In this document: in pieces, positions 25,813 to 33,493 of the stretch
How the letters are laid out: every line of letters starts with the position of its first letter
Position numbering within the stretch: position 1 is the first letter of the stretch
Source of the DNA: Halothiobacillus sp.
GTDB lineage: Bacteria; Pseudomonadota; Gammaproteobacteria; Halothiobacillales; Halothiobacillaceae
Assembly (NCBI GenBank): GCA_024636015.1
Contig: JAGXHU010000073.1
Span: 1 to 39,196 of the forward strand
Direction of reading: 5' to 3'
Length of the DNA: 39,196 bases
The notes under the pieces: generated by a model
Database searches by the model: none
What the model saw: only the letters and a program-made list of their open reading frames with translations
Told to the model about the DNA's origin: nothing
Translations under genes and position numbers: made by a program

Positions 25813-25848
25813 TAGCAATCCACATTGATGATGGGGAGGTTTTCAGAG

Positions 25849-26259
25849 ATGAGTGATCGAATTTTTGGGATTCATGGGCAAGCCTTGCTGTTTCGGTCGG
25901 AACGCATGGGTATTCTGTCCTCGAATATCGCCAACGCGGATACCCCGGAGTACAAGGCGCGGGATCTCTCGTTCGGCGATGCCCTGCGCGCGGCCGCAGG
26001 CCCGGCGGGGCAGGATGGTGGCGTCGGCCAGCCGTTGGCCCTCCAGCGCGATTCGGCTGGGCAGTTGACAGCGGCGGGTACAGGTAATGGGGCACAGGAG
26101 CTTTATCGCATTCCTGATCAGCCTGCCTTGGACGGCAACACCGTCGATATGGAGCGGGAACGGGTTCGGTTTACCGAGAATGCGGTGGCCTACCAAACCA
26201 CGCTGAGTTTTCTGAACAGCCGGATAAAAGGCATCAACTCGGCCCTGACGGGCCAATAG
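25849..26259 (+). CDS. flgB: Flagellar proximal rod protein FlgB
   Basis: Proximal rod component of the flagellar basal body, exported by the flagellar type III apparatus without a signal peptide. The N-terminal part FRSERMGILSSNIANADTPEYKARDLSF is the rod/hook family motif, and the end (VRFTENAVAYQTTLSFLNSRIKGI) is the matching C-terminal helix that pairs with it in the rod. Length is 136 residues. The start at 25849 (MSDRIFGIHG) has GGGGAGG 9 bases before; the frame is open upstream only to a TTG at 25825. It heads the flgBCDE transcription unit from a sigma54 promoter. No flgA or flgM precedes it, unlike the Salmonella arrangement. Confidence 0.95.
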   Translation: MSDRIFGIHGQALLFRSERMGILSSNIANADTPEYKARDLSFGDALRAAAGPAGQDGGVGQPLALQRDSAGQLTAAGTGNGAQELYRIPDQPALDGNTVDMERERVRFTENAVAYQTTLSFLNSRIKGINSALTGQ

Positions 26260-26271
26260 GAGGGATAAACC

Positions 26272-26673
26272 ATGAGTTTGTTCTCGATTTTTAACGTGGC
26301 GAGTTCCGCCATGTCTGCACAATCCTTACGCTTGAACGCCACGGCATCCAATATGGCCAATGCCAACTCGGTTGCAACCAAACCCGAGGATGCCTACAAG
26401 GCCCGTGAACCGGTATTCCAGCAGGTGCTCGAGCAGAATGGCGGCACAGGTGTGCGGGTGATGGGCATTACCCAGAGCAACGCGGTCAACCCCGCGCTGT
26501 ACCAGCCGGGTAATCCCTTGGCGAATAAGGATGGCTATGTGTATTCCTCGAATGTGAATCCGGTAGAGGAGATGGTCAATATGTTGTCGGCCTCCCGTTC
26601 CTATCAGACCAACGTTCAGGTGATGGACACTGCCAAAAATCTGGCGTTACGCACGCTGCAACTGGGTCAATAA
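26272..26673 (+). CDS. flgC: Flagellar proximal rod protein FlgC
   Basis: A second proximal rod protein. The N-terminal helix with SLRLNATASNMANANSVATKPEDAYKAREPVFQQVL is the FlgC form of the rod signature, and the C-terminal part (NPVEEMVNMLSASRSYQTNVQVMDTAKNLALRTLQLGQ) is the paired helix. Length is 133 residues, as in other proteobacteria. An AGGAGG lies 8 bases before the ATG. It is 12 bases after flgB and 12 before flgD, in the rod operon order. Confidence 0.96.
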   Translation: MSLFSIFNVASSAMSAQSLRLNATASNMANANSVATKPEDAYKAREPVFQQVLEQNGGTGVRVMGITQSNAVNPALYQPGNPLANKDGYVYSSNVNPVEEMVNMLSASRSYQTNVQVMDTAKNLALRTLQLGQ

Positions 26674-26685
26674 GAGGTTACTACC

Positions 26686-27408
26686 ATGACAACCACGAAT
26701 CCGGTCTCAAATCCCTTTGCCAGTCTGGGACTGGCCGCTCCTGCTTCTGCCACGACGGGTGGTACGACGGGCGGTGGTCCGCAAACACTGGACATGAACA
26801 GTTTCATGAAACTGTTGACGACACAGCTACAGAATCAGGATCCGACCAATCCAACCGACAACAGCCAGATGGTGGCGCAACTGGCACAGTTCAGCTCGCT
26901 ACAGGGCATCAATCAGCTCAATACGACGGTCAGCGGCTTCCAATCATCGATACAATCGAATCAGATCATGCAGGCCGCTACACTGGTTGGGAAGGCTGCC
27001 ATTGTGAAGGGGAGTGCGGCCTATGTGTCGACCGGGACGTCATCGACCGGCACACCACAGTCTTCGGGTATTCTGGGTGCCGTTGACGTGCCGACAGGGG
27101 CGACGAATCTGGCCGTCACCATCACGAACTCAAATGGTCAGGTGGTGAATACCCAAACCGTACCGATTACCGGATCCACCCAACCCAACTTTTCCTGGAA
27201 TGGCTCGATGCCTGATGGCAGTACTGCGCCGGCGGGGACTTATCAGGTCAGCGCGAGCGCAACCGTGAGCGGCAAGGGTGTGGGGGCGCAGACCTATGTG
27301 GGTGCGGTCATTGATAGCGTCGGCGTGAGCGCCACGGGTCCGAAGCTTAATCTGGCGGGGGGGTTGCCTTCGGCACAACTGTCCGATGTCGTTCAGATTC
27401 TCAACTAG
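26686..27408 (+). CDS. flgD: Flagellar hook assembly scaffold FlgD (hook cap)
   Basis: Forms the temporary cap that guides hook subunits into place. The N-terminal region has the FlgD hallmark SFMKLLTTQLQNQDPTNPTDNSQMVAQLAQFSSLQGINQLN. The C-terminal half holds the beta-rich domains: AVDVPTGATNLAVTITNSNGQVV (FlgD Ig-like part) with NFSWNGSMPDGSTAPAGTYQVSA, and a Tudor-like closing part ending QLSDVVQILN. Residues 15-32 are a low-complexity alanine/threonine/glycine linker. Length is 240 residues. AGAGG precedes the ATG. The stop is followed by a run of seven T with no strong hairpin, so read-through into flgE is expected. Confidence 0.93.
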   Translation: MTTTNPVSNPFASLGLAAPASATTGGTTGGGPQTLDMNSFMKLLTTQLQNQDPTNPTDNSQMVAQLAQFSSLQGINQLNTTVSGFQSSIQSNQIMQAATLVGKAAIVKGSAAYVSTGTSSTGTPQSSGILGAVDVPTGATNLAVTITNSNGQVVNTQTVPITGSTQPNFSWNGSMPDGSTAPAGTYQVSASATVSGKGVGAQTYVGAVIDSVGVSATGPKLNLAGGLPSAQLSDVVQILN

Positions 27409-27462
27409 TTTTTTTACTATTTTAAGTTAATGTATTCTTGCCAAGAATGAGGAGATGACACG

Positions 27463-28716
27463 ATGTCCTTTAATACATCAATCACGGGTCTAAATGCCGC
27501 GCAGAAAGACCTGGACGTGACCAGCAACAATATTGCCAACGCCAACTCGACCGGTTTCAAGCAATCCCGGGCTCAGTTTGGCGATATTTACGCCGTCAGC
27601 GCGTATGGCAACAGCAAAACGGCGACAGGGCAGGGGGTGCTGACGGAGGCGGTTCAGCAGCAGTTTACGCAGGGCAGTTTGCAGTTTACGAACAACTCCC
27701 TGGATCTGGCGATTACTGGCCAGGGTTTTTTTGCTTTCCAACCCGCGCTCGACAGCCAGCAATCGGTGTATTCCCGAGCGGGGGCGCTGGGGGTGAACAA
27801 GGATGGATTTATCGTTAATGCATCTGGACAGTACCTCAAAGCCTTGCCCGTTACTTCAAATGGCTCGTTGAAGTCGACCTCTCTGGCCAGTGCCTCGCCG
27901 ATACAACTGCCGGTTGCCGCCGGTGCGCCCGTCGCCACGACAACGGTCACCCAATCCTTCAACCTGCCGGCTAGTGCGACGGCACCTACGGTGGCATTCG
28001 ATCCCACTCAAGCAACGCCCGATCCCGCTTCTTATACACAGGCCAACTCACAGCAGATATATGACTCATTGGGCAATACGCATACCTTGACGAGTTATTA
28101 CGTCAAAACGGCCAATCCGAATGAATGGAATGTGTACTATCAGGTTGATACGCAGACGCCGAGTCAGGGGCCGTCCACGCTAACCTTCGACGCGAATGGC
28201 CAGCTGCCCACGACCCCGGCACCCTTTACCGTGACGGCGACCTCCGCCAGCTTGGGCACGGGTGCGGCGCCACTCAGTGTGAGCGTTCAGACCTTGGGCA
28301 ATGCCACACAATACAACGCCCCATTCAACATGGCGGCCCAGTCGCAGAATGGCAATACGACCGGACAATTGACCGGGATTTCCGTGGGCAGTAATGGCCT
28401 GATTCAGGCCAGTTATACCAACGGTCAGAACGTGGCGCTCGGTATGGTGACATTGGTCAACTTCAGCGATCCGCAGGCCCTGAAGCAGGTCGGGAATAAT
28501 TCCTGGGCACAAACCGTGGATTCCGGCAGCCCGATAGTGGGGCAGCCGGGGGCTGGCACTCTGGGGGCCATCCAGGGGGGGGCGCTGGAGCAGTCCAACG
28601 TGGATTTGACCCAGCAGCTCGTCAACCTGATTACCGCGCAGCGGAATTTCCAGGCGAATGCACAGGCCATTCAGACCGACAAGACCGCAACCGATGCGGT
28701 AATGAATATCCGTTAA
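27463..28716 (+). CDS. flgE: Flagellar hook protein FlgE
   Basis: Subunit of the hook, the universal joint between rod and filament. The N-terminal SFNTSITGLNAAQKDLDVTSNNIANANSTGFKQSRAQF is the classic hook/rod signature, and the C-terminal SNVDLTQQLVNLITAQRNFQANAQAIQTD helix completes the D0 domain. The middle is variable and rich in Gln, Thr and Ala, as usual for the outer hook domains. Length is 417 residues. GAGGAG stands before the ATG. The 54-base gap after flgD holds TTAAGTTA (27422-27429) and GCCAAGAA (27440-27447), a distant match to a sigma28 promoter with a spacer one base short. A strong terminator follows the stop. Confidence 0.95.
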   Translation: MSFNTSITGLNAAQKDLDVTSNNIANANSTGFKQSRAQFGDIYAVSAYGNSKTATGQGVLTEAVQQQFTQGSLQFTNNSLDLAITGQGFFAFQPALDSQQSVYSRAGALGVNKDGFIVNASGQYLKALPVTSNGSLKSTSLASASPIQLPVAAGAPVATTTVTQSFNLPASATAPTVAFDPTQATPDPASYTQANSQQIYDSLGNTHTLTSYYVKTANPNEWNVYYQVDTQTPSQGPSTLTFDANGQLPTTPAPFTVTATSASLGTGAAPLSVSVQTLGNATQYNAPFNMAAQSQNGNTTGQLTGISVGSNGLIQASYTNGQNVALGMVTLVNFSDPQALKQVGNNSWAQTVDSGSPIVGQPGAGTLGAIQGGALEQSNVDLTQQLVNLITAQRNFQANAQAIQTDKTATDAVMNIR

Positions 28717-28742
28717 TCAAACGCGATCAATTTCACGCCAGT

Positions 28743-28768
28743 AAAAACGGGCTCATGCCCGTTTTTTT
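28743..28768 (+). terminator. Strong intrinsic terminator after flgE
   Basis: AAAAACGGGC (28743-28752) and GCCCGTTTTT (28757-28766) form a perfect 10-bp stem around a TCAT loop, followed by two more T. It lies 27 bases after the flgE stop and splits the flagellar cluster into separate transcription units. Confidence 0.9.
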
Positions 28769-28882
28769 ACGCCCAAATCAGCGTCGGAAAATTGGCACTA
28801 CAAGATTCTCAGGTAATTGTTTTCTCGCGCAAATGGCGCGCAAGCGAGGTTTGCCAAGTTTCATGCCGTGAGGTTCATGAGA

Positions 28883-28900
28883 TTGGCACGGCCTGTGCTT
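28883..28900 (+). promoter_or_regulatory. Sigma54 promoter of flgF
   Basis: TTGGCACG (28883-28890) and GTGCTT (28895-28900) hold the invariant GG (28885-28886) and GC (28897-28898) ten bases apart. Transcription would begin near 28910, about 30 bases before flgF. The position right after the flgE terminator supports a second RpoN-dependent unit. An imperfect inverted repeat, CTCGC/GCGAG at 28824-28848, lies about 35 bases upstream. Confidence 0.88.
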
Positions 28901-28938
28901 TATCAAGTTTATCTCTATGAAAACATGAGGAGCCGATC

Positions 28939-29682
28939 ATGGATCGTCTTGCATATATCGCCATGAGTGGCGCGAAGCAAACACTGTTGGCTCAGGCCAC
29001 CAATGCCAACAACCTGGCCAACGTGAATACGCAAGGGTTTAAGGCCGATCTGGATGCCTACAAGTCCATGCCGGTGTATGGCCCGACCTATGCCTCCCGG
29101 GTATATGCCCAGGATGTGCGTAGCGGTACCGATTTTCAGCCGGGTCCATTGATGACCACCGGACGGGACTTGGATGTTGCCCTGAGGGGGCAGGGATTTA
29201 TTGCGGTTCAGGCGGCAGATGGCTCGCAAGCCTATACCCGGCGCGGCGATCTGCATGTCTCTCCCAACGGTCAATTGCAAACCGCCCAAGGGGATCTCGT
29301 GATGGGGAACCAGGGGCCGATCGCTATACCGCCCGCCAATCGCATCGATATTCTGGCCGATGGCACGATTTCCATTATTCCTTTGGGGGGGACGCCGAAT
29401 GCACCGGCCCAGATTGATCGCATCAAGCTGGTCAATCCGCCGCCCGCAGATCTGGAAAAAAGGGCGGATGGCCTGTTCGGATTGAAACCCAATACCCCGG
29501 CACCGCAACCGGATGCGAAAGTCCAGGTGGCCAGTGGCGTGCTGGAGGGGAGCAATGTCAATGCCGTGGATGCCATGGTGAAGATGATCGAATACGGTCG
29601 CTTGTTCGAGATGCAGACCAAGATGATCAAGACGGCGGGTGAAGATAGTTCCAGCGCCGATAAATTACTGCAATTCACTTGA
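28939..29682 (+). CDS. flgF: Flagellar proximal rod protein FlgF
   Basis: A rod component of the FlgF/FlgG group. The start [38 protein letters not shown] carries the rod signature in its FlgF form. The middle RGQGFIAVQAADGSQAYTRRGDLHVSPNGQLQTAQGDLVMG is the flagellar basal body beta domain, and the end SNVNAVDAMVKMIEYGRLFEMQTKMIKTA pairs with the N-terminus. Length is 247 residues. GAGG precedes the ATG by 8 bases. It is the first gene after the sigma54 promoter at 28883-28900 and 10 bases from flgG. Confidence 0.95.
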   Translation: MDRLAYIAMSGAKQTLLAQATNANNLANVNTQGFKADLDAYKSMPVYGPTYASRVYAQDVRSGTDFQPGPLMTTGRDLDVALRGQGFIAVQAADGSQAYTRRGDLHVSPNGQLQTAQGDLVMGNQGPIAIPPANRIDILADGTISIIPLGGTPNAPAQIDRIKLVNPPPADLEKRADGLFGLKPNTPAPQPDAKVQVASGVLEGSNVNAVDAMVKMIEYGRLFEMQTKMIKTAGEDSSSADKLLQFT

Positions 29683-29692
29683 GGATTGAACC

Positions 29693-30481
29693 ATGACCAC
29701 ACCTGCTTTATGGATCGCAAAAACCGGCCTGGATGCGCAACAAACCCGCATGTCTGTGATTTCAAACAACCTTGCCAACGTGAATACGACTGGCTTCAAA
29801 CAGGATCGGGCGGTATTCGAGGATCTGATTTATCAGAACTACCGCCAAGTCGGTTCGGCCAACACCCAGCAAAACGAAGTGCCGACGGGGCTAAATATCG
29901 GTACGGGCGTGAAGGTCGTTGCCACTGAGAAAAATCATACCCAGGGCAATCTGGTTACCACGAACAATGCGTTGGATATGGCGATCAATGGTCGCGGGTT
30001 CTTTCAAGTGTTGCAGCCGGATGGCTCGGTGGCCTACACACGAGATGGCAGTTTCAGCATGAACAGCAGTGGCCAGGTTGTTACCGCCAATGGTTTGCCG
30101 TTGCAGCCTGCGATCACGATCCCTCAAGGCGCGCAGTCCATTTCGGTGGGCAGCGACGGCACCGTCAGTGTCCAGTTGTCCGGTCAGGCTCAGCCCACTC
30201 AGGTGGGTACGATCAATTTGGCCGACTTCGTGAATCCGGCCGGCTTGCAGCCAGTGGGTGATAACCTTTTCCTCGAATCCGGTGCCAGCGGTGCGGCGCA
30301 GACCAGCACGCCGGGTCTTAACGGTGTGGGTGCGTTGCAACAGGGGATGCTGGAGAGTTCGAACGTGAACGTGGTTGAGCAATTGGTCAGCATGATCGAG
30401 ACCCAACGCGCGTACGAGATGAACTCCAAGGCTATTTCGACGACGTCGAGCATGTTGCAGACGCTGAATCAGAATGTGTAA
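29693..30481 (+). CDS. flgG: Flagellar distal rod protein FlgG
   Basis: Builds the distal rod. The N-terminus [45 protein letters not shown] is the FlgG form, including the short stretch after the signature that makes the distal rod stiff. The beta domain ([37 protein letters not shown]) and the C-terminal [28 protein letters not shown] helix follow. Length is 262 residues (Salmonella 260). GAGG lies 8 bases before the ATG. The 30-base gap to flgH has the flgH ribosome binding site and no terminator. Confidence 0.97.
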   Translation: MTTPALWIAKTGLDAQQTRMSVISNNLANVNTTGFKQDRAVFEDLIYQNYRQVGSANTQQNEVPTGLNIGTGVKVVATEKNHTQGNLVTTNNALDMAINGRGFFQVLQPDGSVAYTRDGSFSMNSSGQVVTANGLPLQPAITIPQGAQSISVGSDGTVSVQLSGQAQPTQVGTINLADFVNPAGLQPVGDNLFLESGASGAAQTSTPGLNGVGALQQGMLESSNVNVVEQLVSMIETQRAYEMNSKAISTTSSMLQTLNQNV

Positions 30482-30511
30482 TGCGCCTGGGTCAATCCGG
30501 GGAGGCTTGAG

Positions 30512-31204
30512 ATGAAAATCAGAGGTTTGGTTCGGATCATGGGAGCCGCGATAATAGGCGTGCTGGGGTTGAGCGGTTGCGCCAGCCAGCCACCCGTCAA
30601 GCCGGATCCGTCGTTTGCAGTCGTCATGCCGCCGGAAGAGTCACAAAACAATCCGATGCAAACCAGCGGCGCGATTTATCAGGCGGGGCAGATGGATAAC
30701 ATGTTCGTTGATGCGCGTCCGTATCGGGTAGGCGATATTTTGACGGTGGTTCTGCAGGAGAGCATGAACGGCAGTAAAAGTGCCACGACCGCCACAAATA
30801 AGTCGCAAGCCACCGCGATTACGCCGCCCGCCATTTTTGGTCTGACTTCGGCGGCGGTAGCGCGGTTGACGGGAAACCTGAGCAGCAGCAATGCCTTCAA
30901 GGGTGATGGCACCAGCGCGCAAACCAATAACCTGAGCGGCCAGATTACGGTCACCGTCTCCCGGGTTTATGCTAACGGCAGTCTGTTCATCCAGGGGCAG
31001 AAATACATCGGTATCAATCAGGGTACCGAATATGTGAAATTGTCGGGGTTGATCCGACCGCAGGATATTGCGCCGGATAACACCGTGATCTCAACGCGTA
31101 TAGCCGATGCCCATATTTCCTATGGCGGCAGCGGTACTGTGAACGATGCCAACAACATGGGTTGGCTGGCGCGCTTCTTCAATAGCCCTATTTTCCCGTT
31201 TTAA
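30512..31204 (+). CDS. flgH: Flagellar L-ring lipoprotein FlgH
   Basis: Outer-membrane ring of the basal body, made as a lipoprotein. The signal peptide ends in the lipobox LSGC, so Cys22 would be the lipidated residue. The mature part has the L-ring motif FVDARPYRVGDILTVVLQESMNGSKSA, and GQITVTVSRVYANGSLFIQGQKYIGINQGTEYVKLSGLIRPQDIAPDNTV, the most conserved stretch of the family. The C-terminal GWLARFFNSPIFPF is the standard end. Length is 230 residues. GGGGAGG precedes the ATG. It is followed 12 bases later by flgI. Confidence 0.97.
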   Translation: MKIRGLVRIMGAAIIGVLGLSGCASQPPVKPDPSFAVVMPPEESQNNPMQTSGAIYQAGQMDNMFVDARPYRVGDILTVVLQESMNGSKSATTATNKSQATAITPPAIFGLTSAAVARLTGNLSSSNAFKGDGTSAQTNNLSGQITVTVSRVYANGSLFIQGQKYIGINQGTEYVKLSGLIRPQDIAPDNTVISTRIADAHISYGGSGTVNDANNMGWLARFFNSPIFPF

Positions 31205-31216
31205 GAGAGACCTATC

Positions 31217-32329
31217 ATGCGTCATCTACTCATTTTTCTGCTGATCGGGATCGGGTTGCCCCTGGGCTCCGTCGGCATCGCGCAGGCCGATCGTATCAAG
31301 GATCTGGCGACCTTCGCCGGGGTGCGTGATAACCAGATCATCGGGTACGGGATCGTGGTTGGCTTGCCCGGCACGGGCGATCAGACCACTCAGGTACCCT
31401 TCACCCTGCAAAGCATCCAAAACATGCTGGCACGGCAGGGCTTGTCGACTGCGGGCGCGGGTAATGTTCAGCTCAAGAACGTGGCGGCGGTGATTGTGAC
31501 GGCCAACTTGCCACCATTTGCCAAACCAGGCCAGCAGATCGACGTCACCGTATCGTCCATCGGGAATGCCAAGAGTCTGCGGGGCGGTGAGTTGTTGATG
31601 ACTCCCCTCAAAGGCGTGGATGGACAGATCTATGCGATTGCCCAGGGCAGTTTGCTGGTCGGTGGTCTGGATGTGTCGGGCAAAGATGGTTCGCGCATTA
31701 CAGTCAATATTCCGACGGCGGGTCGGGTTCCGAACGGGGCACTGGTTGAACGGTCCGTGGTCAGCTCGATGGGCGGCGCGAACTCGGTCTATCTGGATTT
31801 GAATTCCCCCGATTTCACGACCGCCAAAAATATGGAGCAGGCCATCAACAAGGCGTTGGGCGGTGGGGTTGCCGAAGCGGTTGATGGCGGCACCGTGCGT
31901 GTCCGTGCGCCACAGGATCCGAATCAGCGGGTGAGCTTCATGTCGGTGCTGGAGGGAATCGACGTCACACCCGGCGAGGGTTCCGCCAAAGTGGTGGTCA
32001 ATGCCCGTACCGGCACGGTGGTAATAGGCCAGAACGTCCGGATCGAGGCTGCTGCCGTCTCTCATGGTGATCTGACGGTCACGATCAAGGAAAACAATCA
32101 GGTGTCTCAGCCCGCGCCCTTTTCACAGGGCCAAACAGTCGTGACTCCGAACTCCCAGCTTGGCGTGAAGGAGGGTAAGAAGCGGGCATTCCTGTTCAAT
32201 CCCGGCGTCACCTTGAACGATATCGTCAAAGCAGTGAATGCGGTTGGGGCGTCGCCGTCGGATCTCGTCGCGATTCTGGAGGCATTGAAAAGTGCCGGTG
32301 CGCTCAAGGCACAACTGATCGTGATTTGA
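31217..32329 (+). CDS. flgI: Flagellar P-ring protein FlgI
   Basis: Periplasmic ring around the rod, within the peptidoglycan layer. A Sec signal peptide ends near AQA (residue 24), before [33 protein letters not shown], the family signature. Further landmarks are [38 protein letters not shown] and, at the end, [39 protein letters not shown]. Length is 370 residues. AAGAGAG lies before the ATG. With FlgH it forms the LP ring, and the two genes are adjacent as usual. Confidence 0.97.
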   Translation: MRHLLIFLLIGIGLPLGSVGIAQADRIKDLATFAGVRDNQIIGYGIVVGLPGTGDQTTQVPFTLQSIQNMLARQGLSTAGAGNVQLKNVAAVIVTANLPPFAKPGQQIDVTVSSIGNAKSLRGGELLMTPLKGVDGQIYAIAQGSLLVGGLDVSGKDGSRITVNIPTAGRVPNGALVERSVVSSMGGANSVYLDLNSPDFTTAKNMEQAINKALGGGVAEAVDGGTVRVRAPQDPNQRVSFMSVLEGIDVTPGEGSAKVVVNARTGTVVIGQNVRIEAAAVSHGDLTVTIKENNQVSQPAPFSQGQTVVTPNSQLGVKEGKKRAFLFNPGVTLNDIVKAVNAVGASPSDLVAILEALKSAGALKAQLIVI

Positions 32330-32360
32330 TGCGCTGTCAGTTGCGTCGAGGAAGGTAGAC

Positions 32361-33404
32361 ATGACCATCAATCAAAATACGGCCATCACCAGCTATAACG
32401 ATTTTCAGGGCCTGGCGCGTCTGCAGGCGACGGCCAAGAATGATCCGCGCGCCGCATTGAAAACCGTGGCGCATCAGTTTGAAACCCAGTTCATTAACAT
32501 GATGATGAAGTCAATGCGCGAAGCCACGCCGCAGGACGGCTTGCTCGATAGCGAACAAAGCAAAACCTTTCAGGGCATGATGGATCAGGAAGTTTCGCAG
32601 AAAATTGCGTCACATGGGGGGATCGGGTTGGCCACTATGATCGAGCGGCAATTGCGTCAGGACACTGTGAGCCAGCCGAAGGCTTCGGAAGCCAAGGTAT
32701 TCCTCCCGCTGCACCCGGCAAATCCGGCCAGTACACAGGCTGTTGATGCCCTGCCACGCGCATTCAAGTTGCCTGAGCGGAATCAGACACTCAGGCCTTT
32801 TGCCCTGCACAAATCCCTATTGCTCGATGCGCCCGCCGTGAAAGCGGGTAGTGCCGTTGATGCTGCAGTTGACTCGGCCAAGCCATTACCGACTGCGGCG
32901 AATGCGCCCAAGTATTGGGATTCGCCGCAGGCATTCGTTGACGCGATTTTGCCGCATGCCCAGGCAGCGGCCCAAAAGCTCGGCGTGCCCGCCCAGGTTC
33001 TGATTGCGCAGTCTGCCCTGGAAACGGGGTGGGGGAAGCATTTGCCCGTCGATGCACAAGGCCATACAAACTATAATTTCTTCGGTATTAAGGCCGATCC
33101 GTCCTGGCAGGGCGCGCAGCAAACGGTGAATACGCTGGAGTTTGAAGGGGGCGCAATGGTCCCGCGCAAGGCGACTTTTCGTGCCTATGATTCCATTGCC
33201 TCGTCGTTCAACGATTTTGTGCAGTTTCTCCAGCAAAACCCACGCTATAGTCAGGGATTGTCTGCCAAAAGTGACCCAGATGCTTTTGCGCGGGCACTAC
33301 AGAAAGCGGGTTACGCAACGGATCCGCAATATGCGGACAAACTGATTGCCATCATGCATTCGGGGCGAATCCCCGATCCTGTATCCCCCGCCGCGCCTTC
33401 CTGA
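32361..33404 (+). CDS. flgJ: Flagellar rod-binding protein and muramidase FlgJ
   Basis: A two-domain periplasmic protein that caps the growing rod and opens the peptidoglycan. The N-terminal rod-binding domain (residues about 25-95) contains AHQFETQFINMMMKSMREATP and SKTFQGMMDQEVSQKIA. A poorly conserved linker of about 80 residues follows. The C-terminal glucosaminidase domain holds PAQVLIAQSALETGWGKHLP, with catalytic Glu221 (Salmonella Glu223), and FFGIKADPSWQG and FRAYDSIASSFNDFVQFLQQNPRY. Length is 347 residues, slightly longer than the enteric form (about 313) because of the linker. The fused two-domain form is the beta/gammaproteobacterial type. Confidence 0.96.
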   Translation: MTINQNTAITSYNDFQGLARLQATAKNDPRAALKTVAHQFETQFINMMMKSMREATPQDGLLDSEQSKTFQGMMDQEVSQKIASHGGIGLATMIERQLRQDTVSQPKASEAKVFLPLHPANPASTQAVDALPRAFKLPERNQTLRPFALHKSLLLDAPAVKAGSAVDAAVDSAKPLPTAANAPKYWDSPQAFVDAILPHAQAAAQKLGVPAQVLIAQSALETGWGKHLPVDAQGHTNYNFFGIKADPSWQGAQQTVNTLEFEGGAMVPRKATFRAYDSIASSFNDFVQFLQQNPRYSQGLSAKSDPDAFARALQKAGYATDPQYADKLIAIMHSGRIPDPVSPAAPS

Positions 33405-33436
33405 ATAAAATCAGTGGGGTTTTGGTGATCCAGTGT

Positions 33437-33463
33437 TAAAGTTTTTTTGTATTTGGTCGATAG
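33437..33463 (+). promoter_or_regulatory. Sigma28 (FliA) promoter of flgKL
   Basis: TAAAGTTT (33437-33444) is a perfect -35 box; the -10 box GTCGATAG (33456-33463) matches GCCGATAA at six of eight positions. The spacer is exactly 11 bases. Transcription would start near 33470, ahead of flgK. It makes flgKL a late class, as in Salmonella and Pseudomonas, and so predicts FliA and FlgM elsewhere in the genome. Confidence 0.88.
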
Positions 33464-33493
33464 AGTGTCTATCCCGCTATAGAGGTTTTGGCC

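Noticed and set aside
28792..28809. Second sigma54-like TTGGCAC before flgF
   Set aside because: The -12 GC is absent at the required ten-base distance from GG (TT at 28806-28807).
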